Assembly (NCBI RefSeq): GCF_014284235.1
Contig: NZ_JACOGD010000003.1
Span: 372,001-436,000 of the forward strand
Source of the DNA: Cognatundibacterium curvum
GTDB taxonomy: Bacteria; Pseudomonadota; Gammaproteobacteria; Burkholderiales; Burkholderiaceae_D
Length of the DNA: 64,000 bases
Direction of reading: 5' to 3'
Made by a program: the position numbers and the translations under genes. Under the pieces are notes generated by a model. It was not told the DNA's origin, ran no database searches, and saw only the letters and a list, made by a program, of their open reading frames with translations. Positions 1 through 8,210 of this stretch are shown piece after piece. Position 1 is the stretch's first letter. Every line of letters starts with the position of its first letter.

Positions 1-28
1 AGATGGATCTGGCAAAGCACTGTGGTAA
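1..28 (+). CDS. pstS: 3' end of pstS, phosphate-binding protein (partial)
   Basis: Only the last eight codons and a TAA stop at 26-28 are inside the window. They read DGSGKALW, which resembles the DSSGKPLY-type C-terminus of PstS, the periplasmic phosphate-binding protein. The position directly before pstC, where pstS normally lies, is the main support. The rest of the gene is to the left of the window. The call is inferred from a short tail plus synteny. Confidence 0.65.
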
Positions 29-91
29 TCACAGGCTGAGTAACTTGTAATTCCGATGTGAGCCTCTCTGCAACTCAGAGATTGTCGTATC

Positions 92-117
92 AGGCGAACC
101 ACTGCGGTGGTTCGCCT
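92..117 (+). other. Perfect 11-bp intercistronic hairpin between pstS and pstC
   Basis: Bases 92-102 and 107-117 are perfect reverse complements (aggcgaaccac / gtggttcgcct) around a 4-base loop, TGCG. No T-run follows, so it is not a simple terminator. In this position, between a highly expressed binding-protein gene and its permease, such a stem commonly protects the upstream mRNA 3' end or partly attenuates read-through. That role is inferred. Confidence 0.7.
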
Positions 118-139
118 CCCGGTGAAAAAAAACACACCC

Positions 140-1183
140 ATGACACTACCAACGTCTACCGTCAACATGAACGCACCCTCCGTTACATCTGCAACCTCTT
201 CCTCGCCGCAAGCAAACTTGCCACTTAGTGATGCGCGCATGGCGGTCATTATGCGTCGTCAGCGTTGGCAGGATTTCTTCTTTCATAAACTCACCTTGAG
301 CTTCGCAGCATTTGTGCTGATCGTATTGCTCGGTATTATTTTCTCTTTGTTTGTCCGTGCCTTGCCTGCGATGCAGGAATTCGGACTGGCATTTATCACC
401 ACCATAGAGTGGGATCCGGTCAACGATAAGTTTGGTGGCCTGATTGCGATTGTGGGCACGCTTGCTACTTCTGTCATTGCGTTGCTGATTGCGTTTCCAG
501 TCAGTTTTGGTATCGCTCTGTTCCTGACTGAAATCTGCCCGGCCTGGCTCAAACGCCCTTTAGGTACAGCGATAGAATTGCTGGCAGGTGTGCCAAGTAT
601 CATCTACGGCATGTGGGGTCTGTTTGTATTTGCTCCGCTGTTTTCTGAATATGTACAGCCTGCGCTGGCTGCCACCCTGGGTAAATTGCCAGTGATTGGT
701 GCTTTGTTTTCCGGCCCTATGATAGGTCTGGGTATTCTGTCGGCTGGCATTATCCTCGCGATCATGATTATCCCGTTTATCTCTTCCGTGATGCGCGATG
801 TGTTTGAAGTGGTGCCGCCTGTACTGAAAGAGTCGGCCTATGGTCTCGGTTGCACTAAATGGGAAGTGGTCAGAAAGATTGTGCTGCCTTACACCAAAAT
901 CGGTGTGGTTGGTGGCGTGATGCTGGGTCTGGGACGTGCGCTGGGTGAAACCATGGCAGTGACCTTCATGATTGGTAATGCACACAAATTGTCCTGGTCC
1001 TTGTTCGCAGCCGGTAACAGTATCGCCTCTACACTCGCGAATGAATTTGCAGAAGCAGAGTCGGTGCTGCATACCTCCTCGTTGTTCCTGCTGGGTCTGA
1101 TACTGTTTGTGATTACGTTTTTTGTGTTATCTGCAGCTAAATTATTGTTGCTCGGTCTGAGCAAAAAAGAGGGATCAAAATAA
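140..1183 (+). CDS. pstC: Phosphate ABC transporter permease PstC
   Basis: Inner-membrane permease subunit of the high-affinity phosphate importer PstSCAB. The 347-residue product has the expected six or so membrane segments and is close to E. coli PstC along its length, including the family stretches [40 protein letters not shown] and [11 protein letters not shown]. The cytoplasmic EAA loop that contacts PstB is near [15 protein letters not shown] chose ATG at 140. The in-frame GTG at 107 lies inside the 92-117 hairpin and would add residues absent from the family. The stop overlaps the pstA start by one base (TAATG), so the two are translationally coupled. pstS, pstA, pstB and phoU flank it in the usual order. 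Confidence 0.96.
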   Translation: MTLPTSTVNMNAPSVTSATSSSPQANLPLSDARMAVIMRRQRWQDFFFHKLTLSFAAFVLIVLLGIIFSLFVRALPAMQEFGLAFITTIEWDPVNDKFGGLIAIVGTLATSVIALLIAFPVSFGIALFLTEICPAWLKRPLGTAIELLAGVPSIIYGMWGLFVFAPLFSEYVQPALAATLGKLPVIGALFSGPMIGLGILSAGIILAIMIIPFISSVMRDVFEVVPPVLKESAYGLGCTKWEVVRKIVLPYTKIGVVGGVMLGLGRALGETMAVTFMIGNAHKLSWSLFAAGNSIASTLANEFAEAESVLHTSSLFLLGLILFVITFFVLSAAKLLLLGLSKKEGSK

Positions 1184-2055
1184 TGAGTGATCAACAAGTA
1201 ATCACGGCGCGCAATCCGGTCTACCGTAAGCGCCTGTTCATGCACAGAGTGGGGATTTTTCTATCCTCGATCGCGATGGCGTTCGGCCTGGTGTTCCTGA
1301 TGTGGATTTTGTTCACGCTGATCGTGAAAGGTTTTTCGGCAGTTAATCTGGCGATGTTCACTGAGTCGACTCCTGCACCAGGCAGCGAGGGTGGCGGTTT
1401 GATGAATGCCATTGTCGGTAGTTTTATGATGGTTGGTGCAGCTACCCTGATCTCCACACCTATCGGTATTCTGGCTGGTATCTACCTGGCGGAATATGGT
1501 GATAAAAGCTGGTTTGGTGGCCTGACCCGCTTCGTGACTGACATCATGTTGTCCGCGCCGTCTATCGTGGTTGGTTTGTTTGTGTATGCAATCTATGTCG
1601 CTAACGTGAAGCATTTTTCCGGTTGGGCTGGCAGTATCGCGATTTCCCTGATTGCGATTCCGGTTGTGGTGCGTACCACTGACAATATGCTGGGCCTGGT
1701 GCCTGCCAGTTTGCGTGAGGCGGCATTTGCGCTCGGTGCGCCGCGTTGGAAAGTCGCTTTGCTGGTACGTCTGCGTGCGGTAAAAGCAGGTGTGGTCACC
1801 GGTATTTTGCTGGCTGTGGCACGTATTTCCGGTGAAACCGCGCCTTTGCTGTTCACCGCGCTGAGCAACCAGTTCTTTAACGGCAATATGAATAAACCAA
1901 TGGCGAACTTGCCTGTGGTAATTTACCAGTTTGCTATGAGTCCTTATGAAAACTGGCGTGATCTGGCTTGGGCTGGTGCCTTGCTGATTACTTTCAGTGT
2001 TTTGGGCCTGAATATTTTATCGCGTACCTTGTTTAACCAAAAGACACAGCATTAA
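1183..2055 (+). CDS. pstA: Phosphate ABC transporter permease PstA
   Basis: Second membrane subunit of the PstSCAB phosphate importer. The 290-residue product has the standard family length, with an N-terminal membrane helix around residues 25-45 and further helices to the C-terminus. The EAA loop reads [14 protein letters not shown] at about residues 178-191, followed by a basic segment. The family motif [15 protein letters not shown] is present. It starts on the last base of the pstC stop and is followed by pstB after 13 bases. Nothing is unusual in the sequence. Confidence 0.96.
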   Translation: MSDQQVITARNPVYRKRLFMHRVGIFLSSIAMAFGLVFLMWILFTLIVKGFSAVNLAMFTESTPAPGSEGGGLMNAIVGSFMMVGAATLISTPIGILAGIYLAEYGDKSWFGGLTRFVTDIMLSAPSIVVGLFVYAIYVANVKHFSGWAGSIAISLIAIPVVVRTTDNMLGLVPASLREAAFALGAPRWKVALLVRLRAVKAGVVTGILLAVARISGETAPLLFTALSNQFFNGNMNKPMANLPVVIYQFAMSPYENWRDLAWAGALLITFSVLGLNILSRTLFNQKTQH

Positions 2056-2068
2056 TCCGAGCATCGAT

Positions 2069-2848
2069 ATGACAACTACTCAAGCAAATACCCAAAAGAA
2101 AGCAATCGAGATCGACGGGCTGAATTTTTACTACGGTGCGACCCGTAGCCTGCGCGATATCAATCTGAATATTTTCGACAAAAAAGTGACTGCTTTTATC
2201 GGCCCTTCGGGCTGCGGTAAATCCACTTTGCTGCGCACCCTGAACCGTATGTATGATCTGTATCCAGGTCAGCGCGCAGAAGGCCGTATCATTTATAACG
2301 GTAAAAACATTCTGGATACGGATCAGGATATCAATTTGCTGCGTGCTAAGGTCGGTATGGTGTTTCAGAAGCCGACTCCATTCCCGATGTCGGTGTATGA
2401 CAATATCGCGTTTGGTGTGCGTCTGTATGAGAACCTGTCCAAAGGCGAGATGGATGAGCGCGTGGAATGGGCACTGAAAAAAGCGGCGATCTGGACCGAG
2501 GTCAAAGATAAACTCAATAAGAGTGGTCTGAGTTTGTCTGGCGGTCAGCAACAACGTCTGTGTATCGCACGCGGTGTGTCGGTCAGACCGGATGTGTTAT
2601 TGCTGGATGAACCAACGTCTGCGCTCGATCCTATCTCTACCGTCAAAATTGAAGAGCTGATTAATGAGCTCAAAGAAGAATATACGATCGCTATCGTGAC
2701 GCATAACATGCAGCAAGCTGCACGTTGCTCTGACTATACTGCTTACATGTATCTGGGTGAGCTGGTCGAATTTGGCGAGACCGATCATATTTTCATGAAC
2801 CCAGTCAAAAAAGAAACCCAGGACTATATTACCGGTCGTTTCGGTTAA
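2069..2848 (+). CDS. pstB: Phosphate ABC transporter ATPase PstB
   Basis: Cytoplasmic ATPase that drives phosphate import through PstC and PstA. The 259-residue product has a Walker A motif GPSGCGKST at residues 45-53, the Q-loop around [12 protein letters not shown] (98-109), the ABC signature LSGGQQQR at 156-163 and Walker B VLLLDE at 176-181. The PstB-specific segment ending in [15 protein letters not shown] closes the protein. It lies 13 bases after pstA and 34 bases before phoU. All catalytic elements are intact. Confidence 0.97.
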   Translation: MTTTQANTQKKAIEIDGLNFYYGATRSLRDINLNIFDKKVTAFIGPSGCGKSTLLRTLNRMYDLYPGQRAEGRIIYNGKNILDTDQDINLLRAKVGMVFQKPTPFPMSVYDNIAFGVRLYENLSKGEMDERVEWALKKAAIWTEVKDKLNKSGLSLSGGQQQRLCIARGVSVRPDVLLLDEPTSALDPISTVKIEELINELKEEYTIAIVTHNMQQAARCSDYTAYMYLGELVEFGETDHIFMNPVKKETQDYITGRFG

Positions 2849-2882
2849 TAACACCCAGTGATACGGAATACAGGAGAAAAAA

Positions 2883-3593
2883 GTGACAGGTGAACATTCT
2901 TCAAAGCAGTACGACATGGATCTGGAAACGATCCGTTCTAAAGTGTTACTGATGGGCGGTCTGGTAGAAAGCCATTTCCATGATGCGATGTCTTGCTTCA
3001 GAACTGGTAATGAGCAACAGGCTGAGGCCGTGATTCAATCGGATCTGGAAGTGAACCGGCTGGAAGTTAGCCTGGATGATATGTGCAGCCATCTGATCGT
3101 CAAGCGTCAGCCGGCCGCGAACGATCTGCGTACCGTGATGGCGACCGGTAAAGTGATTACTGATTTAGAGCGGATTGGTGACGAATCGACTAAAATTGCA
3201 CGTATTGCAAAAGATGCGGCAGTTAACCGCCGCAGCCTGCCTATGTTCAGCGGCTATGAAACTGTGCGTGTACTGGCAGCCAATGTAGCTGATATGCTGC
3301 ATCACTCGCTGGACGCATTTGCGCGTCTGGATGATGCAAAAGCGGTGCAGCTGATCGCACAGGATGCGATCATTGATAATGACTTCCGCTCGATTATGCG
3401 TAACCTCATCACCTTCATGATGGAAGATCCAAGCACGATTTCATCTTCTCTCAATGCTTTGTGGGTAGCGAAAGCGATAGAACGTATCGGTGATCACGCG
3501 AAAAATATTGCGGAACATACGATATACATCGTTGAAGGTAAAGATATCCGGCATTCTGATTATGTCGCAACCAAACAAGAGCAAAAGAGCTAA
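2883..3593 (+). CDS. phoU: Phosphate signalling protein PhoU
   Basis: PhoU links the phosphate transporter to the kinase PhoR and represses Pho signalling when phosphate is plentiful. The 236-residue product has two PhoU three-helix repeats (about residues 15-105 and 120-210), with metal-site acidic runs such as DLERIGDESTKIARI and IERIGDHAKNIAEH. The GTG start at 2883 is chosen because a strong ribosome-binding site (caggagaaaaaa) sits directly before it. The next in-frame ATG at 2916 would lose conserved sequence. phoB follows after seven bases. Confidence 0.95.
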   Translation: MTGEHSSKQYDMDLETIRSKVLLMGGLVESHFHDAMSCFRTGNEQQAEAVIQSDLEVNRLEVSLDDMCSHLIVKRQPAANDLRTVMATGKVITDLERIGDESTKIARIAKDAAVNRRSLPMFSGYETVRVLAANVADMLHHSLDAFARLDDAKAVQLIAQDAIIDNDFRSIMRNLITFMMEDPSTISSSLNALWVAKAIERIGDHAKNIAEHTIYIVEGKDIRHSDYVATKQEQKS

Positions 3594-3600
3594 TTGAGAT

Positions 3601-4287
3601 ATGGCAGCTGACACCACTATTCTGATCGTTGAGGATGAACCGGCTATCGTTGAGCTGGTCAGCTTTACCCTGCGTGCCGCTGGCTGGAATACCTTCGCTG
3701 TGAACAATACAGCCGAGGCGTGGGAGTTTATTCAACGCCGCACGCCGCAACTGATTTTACTGGACTGGATGTTGCCGGATCAAAGCGGCTTGCGTTTGTT
3801 ATCCAAGATTCGTGGTGATCGCCAGTTTAATGAAATTCCCATCATCATGCTCACAGCAAAGAGCATGGAAGAGGACAAAATTGCGGGATTGGATCATGGT
3901 GCGGATGATTACATCACCAAGCCATTTTCACCGCGTGAACTGACAGCGCGCATTAAGGCTTTGTTACGCCGTAAGAGCCCTGAGCACGCGCAGACTGCGC
4001 TGACCGCTGGTTCCGTGGTACTCGATCCGGTCAGCTGTACCGTCAAAATCTCTGACCAGAAAGTCGATATCGGACATGCGGAATACAAGCTGCTGAAGTT
4101 CTTCATGGCCCATCCTGAACGTGTATTTTCGCGCAGCCAGTTGCTCGACAAGGTGTGGGGTGATCATGTCGTGATCGAAGAACGCACTGTGGACGTGCAT
4201 GTATTACGTTTGCGTAAAGTCTTAAAATCAGCCGAATCTTTAATTAAGACGGTACGTAGTGTAGGCTATATGCTGTCTGAGAAATAA
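3601..4287 (+). CDS. phoB: Phosphate regulon response regulator PhoB
   Basis: OmpR-family DNA-binding response regulator that activates Pho genes under phosphate starvation. The 228-residue product has an N-terminal receiver domain with phospho-acceptor Asp55 (LILLD), acidic residues EDE at 11-13 and the conserved Lys near residue 106 in ITKPFSP. The C-terminal winged helix (about 130-228) contains the recognition-helix segment VDVHVLRLRKVL. It sits seven bases after phoU. In many betaproteobacteria phoU and phoB are joined to the pst operon as here. The ATG start has GAG spaced correctly upstream. Confidence 0.96.
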   Translation: MAADTTILIVEDEPAIVELVSFTLRAAGWNTFAVNNTAEAWEFIQRRTPQLILLDWMLPDQSGLRLLSKIRGDRQFNEIPIIMLTAKSMEEDKIAGLDHGADDYITKPFSPRELTARIKALLRRKSPEHAQTALTAGSVVLDPVSCTVKISDQKVDIGHAEYKLLKFFMAHPERVFSRSQLLDKVWGDHVVIEERTVDVHVLRLRKVLKSAESLIKTVRSVGYMLSEK

Positions 4288-4425
4288 ATCCGGTTGCCGG
4301 AGCGGGTGCCTTCATCGCTCCGGATCCAGCTCTCTCCACTGCAGGCACAGCAGGCTGATCAATTCAGGCCAGGATCAGCAAGTGATCTCTACTATCCTCA
4401 TTCCATAATAATATCTGGATCCCTT

Positions 4426-5724
4426 ATGTCTCCTCGTCTGATTTTCTGGATTTCTAATGTCGTCAGAATTTTCCTGGTGCTGGCTGGAACTGCGCTGGCG
4501 GCTTATTTCTGGGGTCTGGTTCCCGGTTTGATTCTGGGCTTTCTGATCTTGCTCACCATGTTTCTGATACAGCTGGTTTATTTACAGCGACTCGGCGACT
4601 GGCTCGATAATCCCAGCAGCTCCCGCTTGCCCGATGGCTCAGGTGCCTGGACTGATGTGTTTTCTCGTTTGTACAAACTGCGTCGTGGCGATGAAAAAAA
4701 TCAGGCCGAGCTGACTGAATGGCTGGCGCGCTTCCGCCAGGCGATGACGCTGCTGCCGGATGGCGTCGTTATTATGGATGATGTGTTATTCCTGGAATGG
4801 TGTAACCCGGCTGCTGAGCATCATCTGGGCTTGAGCCTGAGCCAGGATAAGGGTATGCGCGTCACCAATCTGGTGCGCAGCCCTGAGTTCATGGATTACA
4901 TTATCCTGGGTCGCTACGAAACCCCGCTGACCCTGTCTTTCCGCGACAGAAAGCTGATCGCGCATATCATCCCGTTTGAAAACCGGCGTCAGATTCTGGT
5001 GACCCACGATGTGACTGAATCCCAGCGTATCGACATGATGCGACGTGACTTTATCGCCAATGCCTCGCATGAATTACGTACCCCGCTGACAGTGATTAAC
5101 GGTTTTCTGGAAATTGCATCTTTGCAGCCAGACCTCGATATACCGACCCGTAACGCGCATCTGAGGCTGATGTCCGAGCAGGGTGAGCGCATGCAGCGTC
5201 TGGTCGAGGATATGCTGACTTTGACCCGTCTGGAGTCAGTCGATCACTTGTTACGCTCGGAAATTGTGAATATGCGTGGCCTGCTGGAGCAGATTTTGCA
5301 GGAAGCAGAAGCCTTATCAGCCGGACGTCATCAGCTCAGCCTCAGTGTTGATGGGCCGGATGTCAAAGGCAGTACCGATGAAATTCGCAGTGCACTGACC
5401 AATCTGGTCACCAATGCGATTCGCTACACACCACAGGGTGGACGGATTGAAATCAGCTGGGAGAATGTGGAGCAGGGAGCGAAGTTCAGCGTGCGTGACA
5501 ATGGTATCGGCATCAGTTCAGAGCATATTTCCAGGCTGACTGAGCGCTTTTACCGGGTCGACAAGAGCCGTTCGCGTGAGACCCAGGGAACCGGTCTCGG
5601 CCTGGCTATCGTGAAACATGTGTTATTGCGCCACAATGCACAATTGTTTATTGAATCGACGCCCGAAGTTGGCAGTGTCTTTGCAGTCCAGTTTCCCGGC
5701 ACAGTCTTACATCAGCAGCACTGA
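4426..5724 (+). CDS. phoR: Phosphate regulon sensor histidine kinase PhoR
   Basis: Membrane histidine kinase that phosphorylates PhoB. The 432-residue product starts with two adjacent membrane helices (about 8-28 and 30-52), a positively charged linker, a PAS-like region around 105-195, the H-box with His215 in NASHELRTPL and an ATP-binding domain with N, G1 (RDNGIGIS) and G2 (GTGLGLAI) boxes. This length and His position match E. coli PhoR. The reading frame is open upstream to a TTG at 4294, but the ATG at 4426 gives the family start, leaving a 138-base gap after phoB that could hold a second promoter. Confidence 0.94.
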   Translation: MSPRLIFWISNVVRIFLVLAGTALAAYFWGLVPGLILGFLILLTMFLIQLVYLQRLGDWLDNPSSSRLPDGSGAWTDVFSRLYKLRRGDEKNQAELTEWLARFRQAMTLLPDGVVIMDDVLFLEWCNPAAEHHLGLSLSQDKGMRVTNLVRSPEFMDYIILGRYETPLTLSFRDRKLIAHIIPFENRRQILVTHDVTESQRIDMMRRDFIANASHELRTPLTVINGFLEIASLQPDLDIPTRNAHLRLMSEQGERMQRLVEDMLTLTRLESVDHLLRSEIVNMRGLLEQILQEAEALSAGRHQLSLSVDGPDVKGSTDEIRSALTNLVTNAIRYTPQGGRIEISWENVEQGAKFSVRDNGIGISSEHISRLTERFYRVDKSRSRETQGTGLGLAIVKHVLLRHNAQLFIESTPEVGSVFAVQFPGTVLHQQH

Positions 5725-5734
5725 GTACGCATGC

Positions 5735-5753
5735 GCTGGCAACAGCCAGCTTT
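5735..5753 (+). terminator. Weak candidate terminator after phoR
   Basis: A 6-bp stem (gctggc / gccagc) with loop AACA lies ten bases after the phoR stop and is followed only by TTTA. The stem is stable but the T-tract is short, so termination would be partial. It separates phoR from the next promoter at 5786. Confidence 0.4.
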
Positions 5754-5785
5754 AGCGTCATTTGGCTTGATTTAGTTTAAATTTC

Positions 5786-5814
5786 TTGTCGTAAATATTT
5801 AGTCTGAGTAAATA
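5786..5814 (+). promoter_or_regulatory. Candidate sigma-70 promoter for the HD-GYP regulator gene
   Basis: TTGTCG (5786-5791) and TAAATA (5809-5814) are separated by 17 bases. Transcription would begin near 5821, leaving a leader of about 70 bases before the ATG at 5893. The region is clearly more AT-rich than the flanking genes. Pattern-based call only. Confidence 0.5.
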
Positions 5815-5892
5815 CGGTACACTCAAAAAAGATTCCTGGTAGTAAAATCAGTGTCATCCAGACATCTGGAATTCTTTTTTGAGGAATGTTCG

Positions 5893-6978
5893 ATGGAAAT
5901 GAATGTTTTGGTGCTGGATGACGCGCAGATTAACGTGACCCTGCTGTGTCATTTGCTACAAAAACTGGACGGTTGCCGTTCCATCAGTTTCACTCAGCCT
6001 GCCAAAGCACTGAGCTGGTGCGCTAGTCAAGTGCCCGACCTGGTGCTGGTGGACTATATGATGCCTGAGATGGATGGTGTGGCCTTCATCAGTCATTTTC
6101 GCCAGTTGCCAGGCTGCGCCGATATTCCCGTGCTCATGATCACTGCCAACAGCGAGTTGGAACTGCGCTACCAGGCACTGGATGTCGGCGCCACCGACTT
6201 CCTGATCAAACCGATAGACCGCATCGAATTCCTGGCCAGAACAAAGAATATGCTGGCCTTGCGGCGCAGCCAGCGCTTTCTGGAAGACAGGGCCAGCTGG
6301 CTGAATGTCGAGGTGCAGAAAGCCACTGCAGAAATTCGTGCCCGCGAGAGAGAGACCATATTGCGCTTATCGCGCGCAGCGGATTCGCGCGATCCTGAAA
6401 CCGGTGCGCACATCATCCGTATGGCAAATTATTCCAAAATCATTGCAGCCCGTCTGGGACTGTCCACCGATGATCAGCAACTGATACTCGAAGCCGCACC
6501 CATGCATGACATAGGCAAGGTCGGCATTCCGGACAGTATTTTGCTCAAGCCTGGCCGGTTAACGCCGGAAGAGTTCACGATCATGAAGCGCCATTCGCGT
6601 CTGGGATATGAAATTCTCGCTGGCAGCTCGTCTGAAATGTTGAATGCCGGTGCCGTCATCGCGCTGGCGCACCATGAAAAATTTGATGGCAGCGGCTATC
6701 CACAAGGCTTAGTGGGTGAAGATATTCCTCTGTTTGCCCGCATCGTTGCGGTGTCCGATGTGTTTGATGCGCTGACTTCTGAACGCCCTTATAAGGCGGC
6801 ATGGGAAACTGAGCGCGCTTTGGAATTTTTGCGTGAAGGTTCAGGGCAGCATTTCGACCCTGCCTGCGTGGATGCGTTTATGGCGGGCTTGAGCGAGATA
6901 ATGACAATTAAAAATCAGTATCAGGAAGATTTATCGCAGCAAAAAGCCTTTGGTGCAGAGTGGGGTATACAGACCTGA
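5893..6978 (+). CDS. HD-GYP response regulator, probable cyclic-di-GMP phosphodiesterase (RpfG-like)
   Basis: Two-domain RpfG-type protein of 361 residues. The receiver domain (about 1-125) has phospho-acceptor Asp54 (LVLVD) and Lys106 (FLIKPID). The HD-GYP domain (about 155-350) has the metal-binding HD pair at 205-206 ([12 protein letters not shown]), HH at 260-261 and the GYP motif at 268-270 (FDGSGYP). HD-GYP proteins hydrolyse cyclic-di-GMP. All diagnostic residues are present, so it is predicted active. The ATG at 5893 has GAGGA at a good distance; an earlier in-frame GTG at 5851 is less likely. The next two genes are a FIST sensor and a hybrid kinase, so this is probably their output regulator. 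Confidence 0.9.
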   Translation: MEMNVLVLDDAQINVTLLCHLLQKLDGCRSISFTQPAKALSWCASQVPDLVLVDYMMPEMDGVAFISHFRQLPGCADIPVLMITANSELELRYQALDVGATDFLIKPIDRIEFLARTKNMLALRRSQRFLEDRASWLNVEVQKATAEIRARERETILRLSRAADSRDPETGAHIIRMANYSKIIAARLGLSTDDQQLILEAAPMHDIGKVGIPDSILLKPGRLTPEEFTIMKRHSRLGYEILAGSSSEMLNAGAVIALAHHEKFDGSGYPQGLVGEDIPLFARIVAVSDVFDALTSERPYKAAWETERALEFLREGSGQHFDPACVDAFMAGLSEIMTIKNQYQEDLSQQKAFGAEWGIQT

Positions 6979-6990
6979 TACAGACCTGAT
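6969..6990 (+). repeat. 11-bp perfect tandem duplication across a stop codon
   Basis: The unit ACAGACCTGAT occurs twice head to tail at 6969-6979 and 6980-6990. The first copy contains the TGA stop of the HD-GYP gene (6976-6978). A partial third copy (GCAGATACAG) follows. It looks like slippage in the intergenic spacer and has no obvious regulatory meaning. Confidence 0.8.
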
Positions 6991-7061
6991 GCAGATACAG
7001 GCTGGCATCAAACACCACTTGAAATGCGCTGATCATCCCCGTTTTTTACAATGAGGTTGCT

Positions 7062-8210
7062 ATGAAAATTGCTCAGGAAATTTTATATGGTACACCCGGT
7101 GCGGAATGGAAGCTGGAGGATGTGGCTGCCATTTCACCACAGCTGGTGCTGATATTTGCCTCGATAGCACATTTCGAAAATCCCGATTTTTTCCCTCGTT
7201 TGCGACTTTGCCTGCCGCATGCCCACTTGCTGGGCTGTTCGACTGCCGGTGAGATTTCTGCTCAGGGTGTGAGTGCACAAAGTGTTGTGGTGACTGGCAT
7301 ACATTTCGATAGCGCGCGGTTTCAGATCGTTACTGCCAGCTTGCCCGACATGGAGCACAGTGCGCAGGCCGGACGCGCGTTGGCCGCGCAATTGAATAAA
7401 GATGGCTTGCGTGCGGTCAGCGTATTTGGTCAGGGAGTTGGTATCAATGGCAGCGCACTGATCGATGGCATCGTGGCAGAGTTGGGGCAGGACTTGCCTG
7501 TCACGGGTGGCCTGGCGGGTGATAATGGCAGTTTTTCGCGCACCTATACGCTGGGTCCCGCCGGAGTTTCTGATGCGCAGATTGTGGCGCTCGGTCTGTA
7601 TGGCGAGAGTCTGACTTTTACGCATGGCAGTTATGGCGGCTGGCGTCCGTTTGGGCCGGTACGCAAGGTAACGCGTTGCGAAGACAATATACTGTACGAA
7701 CTGGACGGTGCCCCCGCGCTCGATATCTATAAAAAATATCTGGGTGACTATGCGGCTGACTTACCCGGTTCAGGTTTGTTATTTCCGTTTGAGATGCTTG
7801 GCCATTTGCGTGAATCTTTGGGGCAGATACGTACCATACTCGGCATCAATGAGCAGGATGGTAGCCTGATATTGGCTGGCTCGATTAATCCCGATGGTTA
7901 TTTGCGCCTCATGCATGCGCAAACCAATGAATTGGTGGATGGGGCAGAAACTGCTGCCAGCGCGGCTTTGCCCAAAGATGCGCCGTATTCCGGTCAGGCG
8001 CTGGCGATGCTGGTCAGCTGCGTAGGCAGAAAACTGGTGATGGGCGGTCGGGTGGATGAGGAAGTGGAAGTCGTGCAGGACCTGATGGGCCAGCATACAG
8101 TGATATGCGGCTTTTATTCCAATGGAGAGATTTGTCCAGGCTATCAATTGCAAGTCTGCAGCCTGCACAATCAGACCATGACCATCAGCTATATGGCTGA
8201 GCGTATGTGA
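7062..8210 (+). CDS. FIST-domain sensory protein, NosP-like candidate
   Basis: A soluble 382-residue protein with FIST-N (about 25-215) and FIST-C (about 225-365) domains. Diagnostic stretches are HLLGCSTAGEIS near residue 50, VTGGLAGDNGSF near 150 and the segment HGSYGGWRPFGP from His188. FIST proteins bind small ligands, and the NosP subgroup binds haem and senses nitric oxide. NosP genes are typically next to a hybrid kinase or cyclic-di-GMP enzyme, exactly as seen here. The ATG at 7062 follows GAGG. Its TGA overlaps the ATG of the kinase gene (TGATG), which implies coupled translation and a direct protein partnership. Haem binding cannot be read from sequence, so an amino-acid-sensing role remains possible. 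Confidence 0.85.
   Translation: MKIAQEILYGTPGAEWKLEDVAAISPQLVLIFASIAHFENPDFFPRLRLCLPHAHLLGCSTAGEISAQGVSAQSVVVTGIHFDSARFQIVTASLPDMEHSAQAGRALAAQLNKDGLRAVSVFGQGVGINGSALIDGIVAELGQDLPVTGGLAGDNGSFSRTYTLGPAGVSDAQIVALGLYGESLTFTHGSYGGWRPFGPVRKVTRCEDNILYELDGAPALDIYKKYLGDYAADLPGSGLLFPFEMLGHLRESLGQIRTILGINEQDGSLILAGSINPDGYLRLMHAQTNELVDGAETAASAALPKDAPYSGQALAMLVSCVGRKLVMGGRVDEEVEVVQDLMGQHTVICGFYSNGEICPGYQLQVCSLHNQTMTISYMAERM

Noticed and set aside
107..139. GTG start for pstC at 107
   Set aside because: It lies in the right arm of a perfect hairpin and would add eleven residues not seen in PstC proteins; ATG at 140 fits better.
560..1072. Long open frames antisense to pstC, metG, ureC and other genes
   Set aside because: Their translations are rich in His, Arg, Ser and Cys in patterns mirroring the real codons on the other strand, and none has a start site or recognisable domain.
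4294..4425. N-terminal extension of PhoR from a TTG at 4294
   Set aside because: The extra 44 residues have no membrane or domain character, and ATG 4426 places His215 as in known PhoR.
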